From AP-15 sp036500965 (GTDB lineage: Bacteria > Pseudomonadota > Alphaproteobacteria > ATCC43930 > CGMCC-115725): 38,597 nucleotides of DNA. Under the pieces are notes generated by a model. It had not been told where the DNA came from. It worked only from the letters and a program-made list of their open reading frames with translations, and ran no database searches. Below are positions 8,971 through 17,939 of this stretch, piece after piece. The first letter of the stretch is position 1, and each line of letters starts with the position of its first letter. Position numbers and translations under genes: made by a program. The stretch covers positions 1-38,597 of the forward strand of contig DASYBC010000040.1 in assembly GCA_036500965.1 (NCBI GenBank). The letters run 5' to 3'.

Positions 8971-8999
8971 ACTATGCTGAGCAGGGTTCCTCCTGTCAA
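8971..8999 (-). promoter_or_regulatory. Sigma-70-type promoter of the tRNA-Ala gene
   Basis: On the minus strand a perfect -35 box TTGACA (8994-8999) is followed after exactly 17 bases by CATAGT (8971-8976), a four-of-six match to the -10 box. The -10 box ends 35 bases before the mature 5' end of the tRNA. It is the clearest housekeeping promoter in the window. Confidence 0.8.
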
Positions 9000-9095
9000 G
9001 GCAAGCGCGAACGGCGCAAGCCCGCCGCTTGGCTTGCGGACCCTGGCCGCGGAGGCTACGGTCGCGGCGCCAACGGCCGCCGAGGTTTCGCCCGA

Positions 9096-9374
9096 ATGTA
9101 CGCGCTGCTGAACCTCGTCCACACGGTGATCACGATCTACATCTGGCTTCTCATTATCCAAGCGGTATTGAGCTGGCTGGTCGCCTTTGGCATCGTCAAC
9201 CGGCACAATCGTGTGGTCGCCATGGTCGGGGATTTTCTGTGGCGCATCACCGAGCCGGTGCTGCGGCCGATTCGCCGGATAGTGCCCGATCTCGGCGGCA
9301 TCGACATTTCGCCGGTGATCGTGATCCTGCTGCTGTATTTTGTCGATAACCTGATCTTCGAATATTTTGGCTGA
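9096..9374 (+). CDS. YggT-family integral membrane protein
   Basis: A 92-residue protein with two hydrophobic segments: about 4-32 (HTVITIYIWLLIIQAVLSWL) and about 70-90 (VIVILLLYFVDNLIFEY). Between them is the family hallmark ITEPVLRPIRRIVPDLGGIDISP. YggT proteins are small inner-membrane proteins of poorly defined role, linked to osmotic tolerance and to cell-envelope or division functions. The ATG at 9096 follows GAGGTT by 8 bases. In many proteobacteria a DUF167 gene follows; here the next 150 bp hold no such frame. It starts 160 bp from the divergent tRNA gene. Confidence 0.9.
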   Translation: MYALLNLVHTVITIYIWLLIIQAVLSWLVAFGIVNRHNRVVAMVGDFLWRITEPVLRPIRRIVPDLGGIDISPVIVILLLYFVDNLIFEYFG

Positions 9375-9527
9375 AGCCTCGCTAATCTCGCGCCTGACGG
9401 CCTGCGTGCGGCGATCGGGCTGCCGTCGGCGGCCAGGGGAGCCAAGGCTCGCCACTGTGGCGGCCGCCGGCGCTCAGCTCTGCTTCCGCTTCGGCGCCCT
9501 GCCCGGTCGGTGAGGCGGCGGGTCGGC

Positions 9528-10223
9528 ATGGCGCATGAACTCTTGTCCCTGTTCATCGCAGGCATTGCCTTTTTCGGGTCGCACACCCTGCTGTCGAGCA
9601 CGCGATTGCGCGGGTCGTTGCGCGCCCAGCTTGGCGAGAACGGCTTTCTGCTCGTCTACTCGCTGACCGCGCTCGCCACCTTCGCCTGGTTTGTCCTCGC
9701 GTATGTGCGGGCGCCCGTCATCCCGATGTGGCCGAGCCGGGAATGGACCGCGCTGGTCCCGGTGCTGGCTATGCCGTTCGCGACAATCCTGTTGGTGGCC
9801 GGCTACACGACACTCAACCCAACCGCGGTCGGCATGGAGCGCTCGGCGCGCGCCGACGACCCGGCCCCCGGCATCCTGCGGGTGACGCGGCATCCGGTGA
9901 TGTGGGCGGTCGGGCTCTGGGGGCTGAGCCATCTCGTCGCCAATGGCGACCTTGCCTCGATCTGGTTTTTCGGGCTGATCGCAGCTCTGGCGCTCGGCGG
10001 GACCGTGCTGATCGACCGCAAAAAGCGGCTCGCTCTCGGCAGCCACTGGCAGCGTCTGGCGAATGTGAGCTCGAACCTGCCATTCGCCGCGCTTGCCGCC
10101 CGCCGGACCCGGCTGCGCTGGCGCGACATCGGCATTCTGCGCCCGGTCGCCGCATTGCTGCTCTACGCCGTCCTTTATTTCGCCCACCCGATTGTCGCTG
10201 GTGCGCCGGTGATGGTTCCATAG
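9528..10223 (+). CDS. NnrU-family membrane protein
   Basis: A protein of about 231 residues when started at ATG 9528 (MAHELLSLFIAG); a GTG at 9510 would add six basic residues. It has five to six hydrophobic segments and the NnrU signatures GSHTLLSS near the N-terminus and ILRVTRHPVMWAVGLWGLSHLVANGD in the middle. The latter resembles the isoprenylcysteine methyltransferase-like core. NnrU was first found near denitrification genes, but homologues in non-denitrifiers are common and the biochemical function is not settled. No nitrite or nitric oxide reductase genes lie here, so the name should not be read as proof of denitrification. Confidence 0.85.
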   Translation: MAHELLSLFIAGIAFFGSHTLLSSTRLRGSLRAQLGENGFLLVYSLTALATFAWFVLAYVRAPVIPMWPSREWTALVPVLAMPFATILLVAGYTTLNPTAVGMERSARADDPAPGILRVTRHPVMWAVGLWGLSHLVANGDLASIWFFGLIAALALGGTVLIDRKKRLALGSHWQRLANVSSNLPFAALAARRTRLRWRDIGILRPVAALLLYAVLYFAHPIVAGAPVMVP

Positions 10224-10275
10224 ACGGCGCGCGGGTAAGCTGGCCGGAGGCGCGGGCGCGCGCTCGCCCTAGACC

Positions 10276-10284
10276 AGGAGGAGT
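10276..10284 (+). promoter_or_regulatory. Strong ribosome binding site for the alpha/beta-hydrolase
   Basis: CAGGAGGAG just upstream of ATG 10289 matches the anti-Shine-Dalgarno sequence well. It fixes the start of the hydrolase inside a longer open frame that overlaps nnrU. Confidence 0.75.
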
Positions 10285-10288
10285 TGCC

Positions 10289-11095
10289 ATGCTGCTGCCG
10301 CTCGCCGGACGCCGCCTCTATTACGATCTCGCCGGCCCCGAGGACACCTCGGTCGTCTGCATCACCCATTCGCTCGCTTCCGACGGCGGCAGCTGGGCCG
10401 AGCAGGTGCCGGCATTGCTGCAGGCCGGGTACCGCGTGCTGCGACTCGATATGCGCGGCCATGGCGGCAGCGACCCAGTCGCCGGCGACTACACGATGCC
10501 GCAGCTCGCCGGAGACGTTGCCGCGGTGCTCGACGCGCTCGGCTTCGCGCGGGTGCATTACATCGGGCTGTCGATCGGCGGCATGATCGGCCAGGCCTTC
10601 GCCCTCGAGCACGGCCACCGGCTGATCTCGGCGTTGTGGTGCGACACCTTGCCGGCAAGCCCTCCCGGCGCGGCCGAGATTTGGGGCCCGCGGATGGCGG
10701 CAGTGCGCGCCGCCAATTCGCTGGCGCCGATCGCCGAGGCGAGCATGGACCGGTATCTGAGCCCGGCATTTCAGGCCAAGAATCCCGGCCGCTGGAAGCA
10801 ACTGCGCGACACTGTGGTCGGCACCACGCCCGCCGGCTATCTCGGCTGCTCGGCGGCGATCCTCGATTTCGATTTCACGGCGCGGCTGCCGTCCTTGCGG
10901 CTGCCGGTGCTGGTGGTCTGTGGCGAAGAGGACGCCGGCACGCCCGCCAGCGAAAACCGCCGCCTCGCCGGCCTCGTCCCCGGCGCCCGCTACGAGGAGA
11001 TCGCCGGCATGCGCCATTTCCCCAACGTCGAAGCCCCCGCCGTCTTCAACCGCATCATGCTCAGCTGGCTCGACGCACAGCGCCACCGCACGTAG
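10289..11095 (+). CDS. Alpha/beta-hydrolase, 3-oxoadipate enol-lactonase-like
   Basis: A 268-residue alpha/beta-hydrolase. The ATG at 10289 has an excellent ribosome site (AGGAGG, 8 bases upstream), which settles the start although the frame is open far upstream. The nucleophile is S95 in GLSIGG. The acid is likely in VCGEEDAGTP, and the catalytic histidine is in GMRHFPNVE near the C-terminus. RLDMRGHGGSD and ALWCDTLP are typical of the PcaD/enol-lactonase group. No other protocatechuate-pathway gene is near, so the enol-lactonase role is only a family resemblance; esterase or another lactonase activity is possible. No signal peptide, so cytoplasmic. Confidence 0.85.
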   Translation: MLLPLAGRRLYYDLAGPEDTSVVCITHSLASDGGSWAEQVPALLQAGYRVLRLDMRGHGGSDPVAGDYTMPQLAGDVAAVLDALGFARVHYIGLSIGGMIGQAFALEHGHRLISALWCDTLPASPPGAAEIWGPRMAAVRAANSLAPIAEASMDRYLSPAFQAKNPGRWKQLRDTVVGTTPAGYLGCSAAILDFDFTARLPSLRLPVLVVCGEEDAGTPASENRRLAGLVPGARYEEIAGMRHFPNVEAPAVFNRIMLSWLDAQRHRT

Positions 11096-11155
11096 GCGAC
11101 TGGCCCGATCGCACTTGCACCGCTCGGCTCAGAGCGCAACATTTGCATTGTGCTA

Positions 11156-11344
11156 ATGACGGCACGGGAGTTCCGGCGCTAGTTGGCGAAACAGGGCTGC
11201 ACATTCGAGACCCACAAGGGTGGGAGCGGCCATCTGACCATCGCTTGCGGCGACCGCCGCTCCCAGTTACCAATGCATGGCAGCAATAAGGAGTTGGGCA
11301 GCGGGCTCGTCAACAAGATCAAAAAGGATCTGGGGCTCGATTAG
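11156..11344 (+). pseudogene. hicA: hicA toxin gene with amber stop at codon 9
   Basis: The frame from ATG 11156 reads MTAREFRR, then TAG at 11180-11182, then continues without interruption as LAKQGCTFETHKGGSGHLTI and on to a natural TAG at 11342-11344. The whole is 62 codons, the normal size of HicA, an mRNA interferase with a double-stranded RNA-binding-like fold. The conserved basic and histidine positions (KGGSGH) and the GLVNKIKKDLGL end are intact. A single G-to-A change in a TGG codon would explain the stop, since tryptophan or leucine is usual there. The hicB gene follows 23 bp later. Restart at the TTG right after the stop cannot be ruled out, nor can a sequencing error or a suppressor tRNA. 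Confidence 0.8.
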
Positions 11345-11367
11345 GAAATTCCCCGCAAAGGCAGCTT

Positions 11368-11856
11368 ATGTACGCAGTGATCCTCGCACCCGACGACAGC
11401 GGCGCTCTTCTCGTCACTTGCCCCGATTTGCCGGAGGTCACCACCTTCGGGGAGGACCAGGAGGATGCGATGCAACGCGCCAGCGACGCGATCGAGGAGG
11501 CGCTTGCCGCCAGGATCGACCACCGAGAAGATATCCCGACGCCAACCGTCGAGCCGCAGAGGACCGTCAAGCTTGGCCGCCGCAAGATCCGCCTGTCTCT
11601 CCCAGCACCGCCGTGTGAGCCTGATCGACGAATGGTTCGCCTGCCGCCACTGACCAAGGCCAAAGTTGAGCTTTACCGGGCGATGCGCGCTGATGGCGTA
11701 TCGAAAGCAGAGTTGGGACGCCGGCTCGGTTGGCACGGGCCCCAGGTGGACCGGCTCTTCGATCTCAATCACCGCTCGACGATCGAACATCTCGATCAAG
11801 CGCTTCGCGCGATCGGGAAACGCCTCGATCTCAGCGTCTTGGACGCGGCGCAATGA
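11368..11856 (+). CDS. hicB: HicB-type antitoxin with C-terminal HTH
   Basis: A 162-residue HicB antitoxin. Residues about 1-70 form the HicB partial RNase-H-like fold: MYAVILAPDDSGALLVTCPDLPEVTTFGEDQEDA is the family's N-terminal pattern. The C-terminal part (about 95-160) is a helix-turn-helix of the XRE/Cro kind, with VSKAELGRRLGWHGPQVDRLFD. HicB neutralises HicA and represses its own operon. Because the upstream hicA has a stop at codon 9, this antitoxin seems to lack an active partner. It starts 23 bp after the hicA end; GGCAG upstream of ATG 11368 is a weak ribosome site. It converges with argG, with 6 bp between the stop codons. Confidence 0.88.
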   Translation: MYAVILAPDDSGALLVTCPDLPEVTTFGEDQEDAMQRASDAIEEALAARIDHREDIPTPTVEPQRTVKLGRRKIRLSLPAPPCEPDRRMVRLPPLTKAKVELYRAMRADGVSKAELGRRLGWHGPQVDRLFDLNHRSTIEHLDQALRAIGKRLDLSVLDAAQ

Positions 11857-11862
11857 TCGAGC

Positions 11863-13074
<1,212 letters not shown>

Positions 13075-13106
13075 CGCTCCGACCCTTTATGCCAGCTACG
13101 CCCGCC

Positions 13107-13949
13107 CTAATCGAAATCCCCGCCCACGGCAATTGCTTCCGGCGCGGCGCGGCCGACCCGGCGCTCGATAAACGAAATCGCCGCTTCGAGAGCGCCAAAC
13201 CGGGCGAGGTTTTCGTGACCCGCCCCGGGTGCAAACCACCCTTCCTTGGGCGCCCTCGCGGCGGCGAGCAGCGCGCGGCCCATGCGCACCGGCACAACCC
13301 GGTCGCGCTCGCCATGCAGGATCAACAGCGGCGCCCTGACCCGGCCGATGCGCGAGCGCGAGTCGAAGCGGTCGCGTACCATCAGCGCCGCCGGCACAAA
13401 CGGATAATGAAGCTGGGCGGCGGCGCCGACGCTGGTGAACGGCGCTTCGAGGACCACCGCGGCGACCAGGTGCTGCGCCGCCAAGTAGACGGCGACCCCC
13501 GAGCCGAGCGACTCGCCCCACAGCACGACGCGGTTGGGCGCGACCCCCTCTCGGCCGAGAAAATCGAGCGCTGCCTCGCCATCGGCAAACAAGCCGCGTT
13601 CGCTCGGAACCCCGGGATTGCCCGCATAGCCGCGATATTCGACCAGCAGCACGCCCAGCCGCTCGCGGGCCAGGCGGCGCAACCGCTCAGTACGATAGCC
13701 GATATTGCCGCCATTGCCGTGAAAATAGGCGATGACCGGCCGGCTGGGGCGCGGTGCGAGGTACCACGAAAACAGGATAAGGCCGTCCCGTGTCGTCAGC
13801 TCAACGTCGCGCACCCCAAGCGCCGCGAGATCGGCCAGCCCCGGGCGAAACCGGTCGGGATGATAAAGCAGGCGGCGCTGCAGCAGGTATAGGGCGGCGA
13901 TGATGCCGCCATAGGCGGCGAGCGCGCATCCGAAAAGCGGGGAAAGCAC
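13107..13949 (-). CDS. Membrane-anchored alpha/beta-hydrolase (BEM46/ABHD13-like)
   Basis: A 280-residue hydrolase with an N-terminal hydrophobic segment (about 5-25), so it is likely anchored in the inner membrane. The oxyanion region is YFHGNGGNIGYR, the nucleophile elbow is WGESLGSGVA, the acid is in LHGERDRVVPV and the histidine in GAGHENLARFG. These patterns are those of the BEM46/ABHD13 group, a widespread family with no agreed substrate. The start is a GTG at 13949. It lies between rlmN (15 bp upstream) and argG (32 bp downstream) on the same strand, so the three genes may be co-transcribed with the ialB-like gene. A thioesterase or depalmitoylase-like role is possible but not shown. 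Confidence 0.83.
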   Translation of the reverse strand: MLSPLFGCALAAYGGIIAALYLLQRRLLYHPDRFRPGLADLAALGVRDVELTTRDGLILFSWYLAPRPSRPVIAYFHGNGGNIGYRTERLRRLARERLGVLLVEYRGYAGNPGVPSERGLFADGEAALDFLGREGVAPNRVVLWGESLGSGVAVYLAAQHLVAAVVLEAPFTSVGAAAQLHYPFVPAALMVRDRFDSRSRIGRVRAPLLILHGERDRVVPVRMGRALLAAARAPKEGWFAPGAGHENLARFGALEAAISFIERRVGRAAPEAIAVGGDFD

Positions 13950-13964
13950 GAAACCAGCGAAATA

Positions 13965-15140
13965 TCAGCAGACGGGCAATGCCGCGCGCTCGCGGTCGCT
14001 GCGGCGAAGCTTGACGCTCGCCGATTTGAGCTGGCCGCAGGCGGCGAGAATGTCGCGGCCGCGCGGCGTGCGCACCGGCGCCGAATAGCCGGCGGCGAAG
14101 ACGATGTCGGAGAAGGCCGCGATCGCCGCCTCGGTCGAGCACTCGTAGGGCGCGCCCGGCCAAGGGTTGAACGGGATCAGATTGACCTTGGCCGGGATGC
14201 CGGCCAACAGCCGCACTAGTTCTCGCGCCTCGGCCGGGCTGTCGTTGACCCCTTTCAGCATGACGTATTCAAAGGTGATGCGGCGCGCGTTGCTGCTGCC
14301 CGGGTAGGTGCTGCAAGCGTCGAGCAGCTCGGGGATCGGGTATTTGCGGTTGAGCGGGACCAGCCGATCGCGAATGTCGTCGCGCACGGCGTGCAGCGAG
14401 ATCGCGAGGTTGATCGCGAGCTCCGCACCGCAGCGCCGGATCATCGGCACCACCCCGGCGGTCGACAAGGTGATCTTTCGCCGCGAGATTGACAGGCCCT
14501 CGGGGTCCATCACGATCTTTACCGCCGCGGCGATATTGTCGAAATTATAGAGCGGCTCGCCCATCCCCATCAGCACGATGTTGGTCACCTGCCTGTCGTT
14601 GCCGGCTGCGTCCAGCCCAGCTCCGATTGCCGGTGATGGCCATTCGCGGAGCGCATCGCGCGCCACCATGACCTGCCCGACAATCTCCGCCGGCCCGAGA
14701 TTTCGCACCAAAGCTTGCGTGCCGGTGTGGCAGAACGTGCAGTTGAGAGTGCAGCCGACCTGCGAGGAGACGCACAGGGTGCCGCGATCCTCCTCGGGAA
14801 TGTGAACCGTCTCGACCTCTTGCCCATCGGCAAAGCGCAACAGCCATTTGCGGGTGCCGTCGGTCGAGCAGAGCACCCGCGAGGCCGCCGGCCGGGAGAG
14901 CTCGAAATGATCGGCGAGACGGTCGCGGAAGGCCTTCGACAGCGAGGTCATCTGGGCAAAATCGGTCGCACCGCGATGGTAAATCCAATGCCACAGCTGG
15001 CGTGCACGGAACGGCTCGGCGCCGATTGCTTCGACCTCGGCGGCGAGCTCGACCCGGCCGAGCCCGACAAGGTTGCGGCGCCGTTCGCTGGTCGTGCGAC
15101 AGGTAGACATTATCCCCGGATATAGCCTCAGCCGGACCAT
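13965..15140 (-). CDS. rlmN: Dual-specificity rRNA/tRNA adenine-C2 methyltransferase RlmN
   Basis: A radical-SAM enzyme of 391 residues that methylates C2 of A2503 in 23S rRNA and A37 in some tRNAs. The iron-sulfur cluster motif is C130-TLN-C134-TF-C137. The SAM-binding and family blocks VTNIVLMGMGEPLYNFDN, LSTAGVVPMIRR, ISLHAVRDDIRDRLVPLNRKYPI and NLIPFNPWPGAPYECS are complete. The C-terminal RTPRGRDILAACGQL carries the second catalytic cysteine. The start could be ATG 15140 or ATG 15110; the latter has a GGGGA four bases upstream and removes ten poorly conserved residues. The gene sits 17 bp after the ialB-like gene on the same strand. Confidence 0.95.
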   Translation of the reverse strand: MVRLRLYPGIMSTCRTTSERRRNLVGLGRVELAAEVEAIGAEPFRARQLWHWIYHRGATDFAQMTSLSKAFRDRLADHFELSRPAASRVLCSTDGTRKWLLRFADGQEVETVHIPEEDRGTLCVSSQVGCTLNCTFCHTGTQALVRNLGPAEIVGQVMVARDALREWPSPAIGAGLDAAGNDRQVTNIVLMGMGEPLYNFDNIAAAVKIVMDPEGLSISRRKITLSTAGVVPMIRRCGAELAINLAISLHAVRDDIRDRLVPLNRKYPIPELLDACSTYPGSSNARRITFEYVMLKGVNDSPAEARELVRLLAGIPAKVNLIPFNPWPGAPYECSTEAAIAAFSDIVFAAGYSAPVRTPRGRDILAACGQLKSASVKLRRSDRERAALPVC

Positions 15141-15157
15141 ATCGCCAGCCTCGGCGG

Positions 15158-15736
15158 TCAGCGCTTGACGCCGCAGGCCTTGTCGATCAGCGCCAGGGTC
15201 TGGGTGAAGCCGGAAAGAGAGTAGGTATCGATCGTCGTCGAGCCTTTCTCGGACGTTCCGGTGATCACCGCGGTCCGGCCTTTGACCATCGCCTCGACGA
15301 TCGCCTTGTCGGTGTCGGCGGTGCGCGACCAGGCGCCGTCATCCTTGGTGAACAGATCGAACTTCGTCCCATCGATATCGAGCGAAGCGTCGCTGCCCGG
15401 CTTCAGCGGATAGCCCTCGTAAAAATTCACGACGTTGAACACGTTCTCCTTTGGACGATGGGTTACCGTCGCCGAAGGCGGCTTGCGCCTAAACCTGGCG
15501 GGCTCGCTCTTTTGCGGGGCCCCGGCCAGATAGCACACCGGCCCCGATTTCGCGTTGTATAGATAAGCACTCCAGGGGCCGGCGCCGCCGATCCGCTGAG
15601 CGCCGGCGCTTGCGGCCGAATGCTCCGGATGCTTTGGCACCGCATGCTTGTTCGCGCTCTGGGCACGGCCCGGCGACGCCGACAATAGGATCAATGTGGC
15701 CACCAGGCCAAAACCGGTTAAACCAGAGATCGTCAT
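15158..15736 (-). CDS. Invasion-associated locus B (IalB)-like exported protein
   Basis: A 192-residue protein with a clear Sec signal peptide (about 1-25, ending SPGRAQ). After a Pro/Ala/His-rich linker, the IalB-like domain starts with GPWSAYLYN, then GPVCYLAGAPQKSEP, VTHRPKENVFNVVNFYEGYPL, and FDLFTKDDGAWSRTADTDKAIVEAMVKG. Two cysteines remain (in VCYLAG and DKACG) and may form a disulfide, as in the family. IalB was named for Bartonella invasion, but free-living alphaproteobacteria carry many homologues, often next to rlmN, so the name does not imply virulence. A periplasmic envelope role is likely. It is the first gene of a probable ialB-rlmN-hydrolase-argG transcript. Confidence 0.85.
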   Translation of the reverse strand: MTISGLTGFGLVATLILLSASPGRAQSANKHAVPKHPEHSAASAGAQRIGGAGPWSAYLYNAKSGPVCYLAGAPQKSEPARFRRKPPSATVTHRPKENVFNVVNFYEGYPLKPGSDASLDIDGTKFDLFTKDDGAWSRTADTDKAIVEAMVKGRTAVITGTSEKGSTTIDTYSLSGFTQTLALIDKACGVKR

Positions 15737-15775
15737 GACCTCACCTTAGCTGCGCCGATGCGCGAACGCCACGGC

Positions 15776-16288
15776 CTAGCACGCAGGTGCGGCGCCTTGT
15801 TCGTGGGCAAAACGGATCAGATCAAGCGGCGGTGGGGACACGCCGGTCTGTGCCAGCAACGCCCGCGCTTCGCCGCGATGCTCCGCCTGCTGGTTGAACA
15901 GATGGCCGAGCACCAGGAACAGCGGCGCGCTGCGCCGGTCGCCGCGCGCATCGCGATAGGTTAGCGGCTGGTCCAGCATCGCTTCGGGCATTCCCGCCAT
16001 AAGGTTGCGCAAATGCGCATCTTCGGCCGAGCGGGCCACCATCAAACCGATCAGATCGGCATAGAGGATCTGGTCCGGGCGAAGGTTCGGCAGAGCGCGA
16101 CCTTCGACCCGCGCGATCCAGATGCGATCGGCAACAAGAACATGGTTCAACGTGGCATGCAGCGAGCCGAACACCGAGGGCCGCTCACGCAGGTATTCGT
16201 CCTCGCTCAGTGCTGCGCAGGCCTGATAAAGCCGACGGTTGGCCCAGGCATTGTAGCACGCGAGGGTCGCGAAATACCTGCCCAGCAT
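15776..16288 (-). CDS. DinB-family protein (four-helix metal-binding fold)
   Basis: The open frame is much longer, but the protein-like part begins at ATG 16288, which is preceded by GGGAG at 7 bases. That gives 170 residues, the usual DinB size. The start MLGRYFATLACYNAWANRRLY is the family's first helix. Three potential metal-ligand histidines are visible: in SLHATLNHVLVADRIW, and in HLFNQQAEHRGEARALL. DinB-fold proteins bind zinc or nickel, and some act as thiol-dependent transferases. The substrate here is unknown. It is unrelated to DNA polymerase IV. It is divergent from the GNAT gene that starts 102 bp away. Confidence 0.82.
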   Translation of the reverse strand: MLGRYFATLACYNAWANRRLYQACAALSEDEYLRERPSVFGSLHATLNHVLVADRIWIARVEGRALPNLRPDQILYADLIGLMVARSAEDAHLRNLMAGMPEAMLDQPLTYRDARGDRRSAPLFLVLGHLFNQQAEHRGEARALLAQTGVSPPPLDLIRFAHEQGAAPAC

Positions 16289-16390
16289 CGAAACGCTCCC
16301 GGCGCCGCCAACCTTGCCGATCATAGCATATTGTTCGCCGCCGCGCACGGCCTCTCCCGCAGCCGTGCGAAACCGGGCACAATACGGGCG

Positions 16391-16945
16391 ATGGACGAGA
16401 TCACGATCCGCCCGGCGCGGCCGGGAGATGCGCGCGGCATTGCCCGGCTCGATGTCGAGACCTGGCGGGCGACTTATGCCGGGATGCTGTCGAGCTCGTA
16501 TCTGGTCGGGCTGTCGGCGCGGCGGCGCGAGATTGGCTGGCGCATGGTGATCCTGCGCGAGCCGCGCGACGTCCGCGTCGCCGTCGATCCGGCGGGCGCT
16601 ATCCTCGGCTTTGGCAGCTGCGGCCCGAGCCGCGGCGAGCGCCACTTCCCGGGCGAGGTGTTCACGCTCTATGTGATGCCCGACCGGCAGAATCAGGGGA
16701 TCGGCCGCCGCTTGCTGATCGCGCTGTTCCGGGGGCTCGTTGCGTCGGGTCTCGACGCCGCGATCGTCTGGGTCCTGCGCGACAATCCGAGCCGGTTCTT
16801 TTACGAGCGGCTCGGCGGCCACCAGGTCAGCCGCAAGGCGATCGACATCGGCGGCGGCCCCGTCGAAGCAATCGCCTATGGCTGGCCCGACCTGCCGGGG
16901 TTTCTCGCCGCGGCGCCGAGCGCCGATCGCGAGCCCGGACGGTAA
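16391..16945 (+). CDS. GNAT-family N-acetyltransferase
   Basis: A 184-residue acetyltransferase. The start MDEITIRPARPGDARGIARL is typical of GNAT proteins. The acetyl-CoA pyrophosphate loop is in the segment YVMPDRQNQGIGRRLLIAL (Q/R-x-x-G-x-G/A pattern). The C-terminal part VWVLRDNPSRFFYERLGGHQV is the conserved motif B with the tyrosine general acid. The ATG at 16391 lies inside a longer open frame whose upstream peptide is antisense to the DinB gene and can be ignored. The substrate could be a small amine, an antibiotic or a protein N-terminus; nothing in the neighbourhood decides this. Confidence 0.85.
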   Translation: MDEITIRPARPGDARGIARLDVETWRATYAGMLSSSYLVGLSARRREIGWRMVILREPRDVRVAVDPAGAILGFGSCGPSRGERHFPGEVFTLYVMPDRQNQGIGRRLLIALFRGLVASGLDAAIVWVLRDNPSRFFYERLGGHQVSRKAIDIGGGPVEAIAYGWPDLPGFLAAAPSADREPGR

Positions 16946-16970
16946 GCCGGCGAGCAGCAGAGCGGTTTGG

Positions 16971-17939
16971 TCAACGCAGCCGGAAATAGTGGACGCTGAA
17001 CAGCTCGGCCGGATCGGTCCAGGTATCGACCGGGCGAAAGCCAGCGGTCGCCGCCAGGTCGCGAAACTCAGGAACCGAGTATTTGTATGAATATTCGGTG
17101 TGGATCAGCTCGCCGGCGGCAAAGGCAAAGCGCCGGCCGGCGATCGCAGCCTCCTGCTCCGCGAGGCTGCGCACATAGATTTCAACCCGCCCCTGGACTT
17201 CGTTGTAAAAAGCGAGGTGCTCAAACCGGTCGAGGTCGAAATCGCCGTCGAGCTCGCGGTTGATCCGCTCCAAGAGGTTGAGGTTGAAGGCAGCCGTCAC
17301 CCCCGCCCGGTCGTTATACGCGGCCTCCAGGATGCGCGGGTCCTTTTTGAGATCGGCCCCGATCAGCATCTCGCCGCCGCGCCCCAGAATCCGCGCGCAA
17401 TTCGCCAAAAACCGCCGGGCCGCATCGGGCTCGAAATTGCCGATCGTCGAGCCCGGGAAGAAGCCGACTCGCTTCCCGCTTGGGCCGGGCAGCGAGGGCA
17501 GCGCAAACGGGCCGGTATAATCGGCGCAGACCGCGATCACCGGCAGCTCCGGGAAATCTTCGGCAAGGGACGCCGCGGCCTCGCGCAGGTGCTCGCGCGA
17601 GATATCGACCGGCACATAGGCGGCCGGCCGGTCGAGCGCCTGGAGCAGGATGCGCGCCTTGTCGCTGGCGCCGCTGCCGAACTCGATTACCCGGCAACGC
17701 GCGCCCATCTGGGCCGCGATCTCGCCGGCGTTTTCCTCGAGGATCGCGACCTCGGTGCGGGTCGGATAATATTCGGGGAGCCGGCAGATCTCTTCGAACA
17801 GCGCAGAGCCGCGCGCATCGTAAAAGAACTTGCAAGGGATCGCCTTGCGCGGCCGAGCGAGGCCGTTCACCACCGCGTCGCGAAAGCTCTCTTCGCCGGG
17901 CGCTAGGTCGTAAAATTCAAAGCGCGAGCCATCCCTCAT
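16971..17939 (-). CDS. egtD: L-histidine N-alpha-methyltransferase EgtD
   Basis: A 322-residue SAM-dependent enzyme that trimethylates histidine to hercynine, the first step of ergothioneine synthesis. The family start FEFYDLAPGEESFRDAVVNGL and PKFFYD-like KAIPCKFFYDARGSALFEEI are clear. The SAM site is VIEFGSGASDKARILLQAL; other blocks are PVDISREHL, GFFPGSTIGNFEP, LIGADLKKDP, and the end ELFSVHYFRLR. The ATG at 17937-17939 shares one base with the egtB stop (TGATG), so the two genes are translationally coupled in the order egtB-egtD. Confidence 0.95.
   Translation of the reverse strand: MRDGSRFEFYDLAPGEESFRDAVVNGLARPRKAIPCKFFYDARGSALFEEICRLPEYYPTRTEVAILEENAGEIAAQMGARCRVIEFGSGASDKARILLQALDRPAAYVPVDISREHLREAAASLAEDFPELPVIAVCADYTGPFALPSLPGPSGKRVGFFPGSTIGNFEPDAARRFLANCARILGRGGEMLIGADLKKDPRILEAAYNDRAGVTAAFNLNLLERINRELDGDFDLDRFEHLAFYNEVQGRVEIYVRSLAEQEAAIAGRRFAFAAGELIHTEYSYKYSVPEFRDLAATAGFRPVDTWTDPAELFSVHYFRLR

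Noticed and set aside
9728..10288. Upstream extension of the alpha/beta-hydrolase frame
   Set aside because: It overlaps nnrU in another frame and has no conserved residues; the AGGAGG before ATG 10289 sets the start.
16013..16390. Upstream extension of the GNAT frame
   Set aside because: It is antisense to the DinB gene. The GNAT protein starts naturally at ATG 16391.
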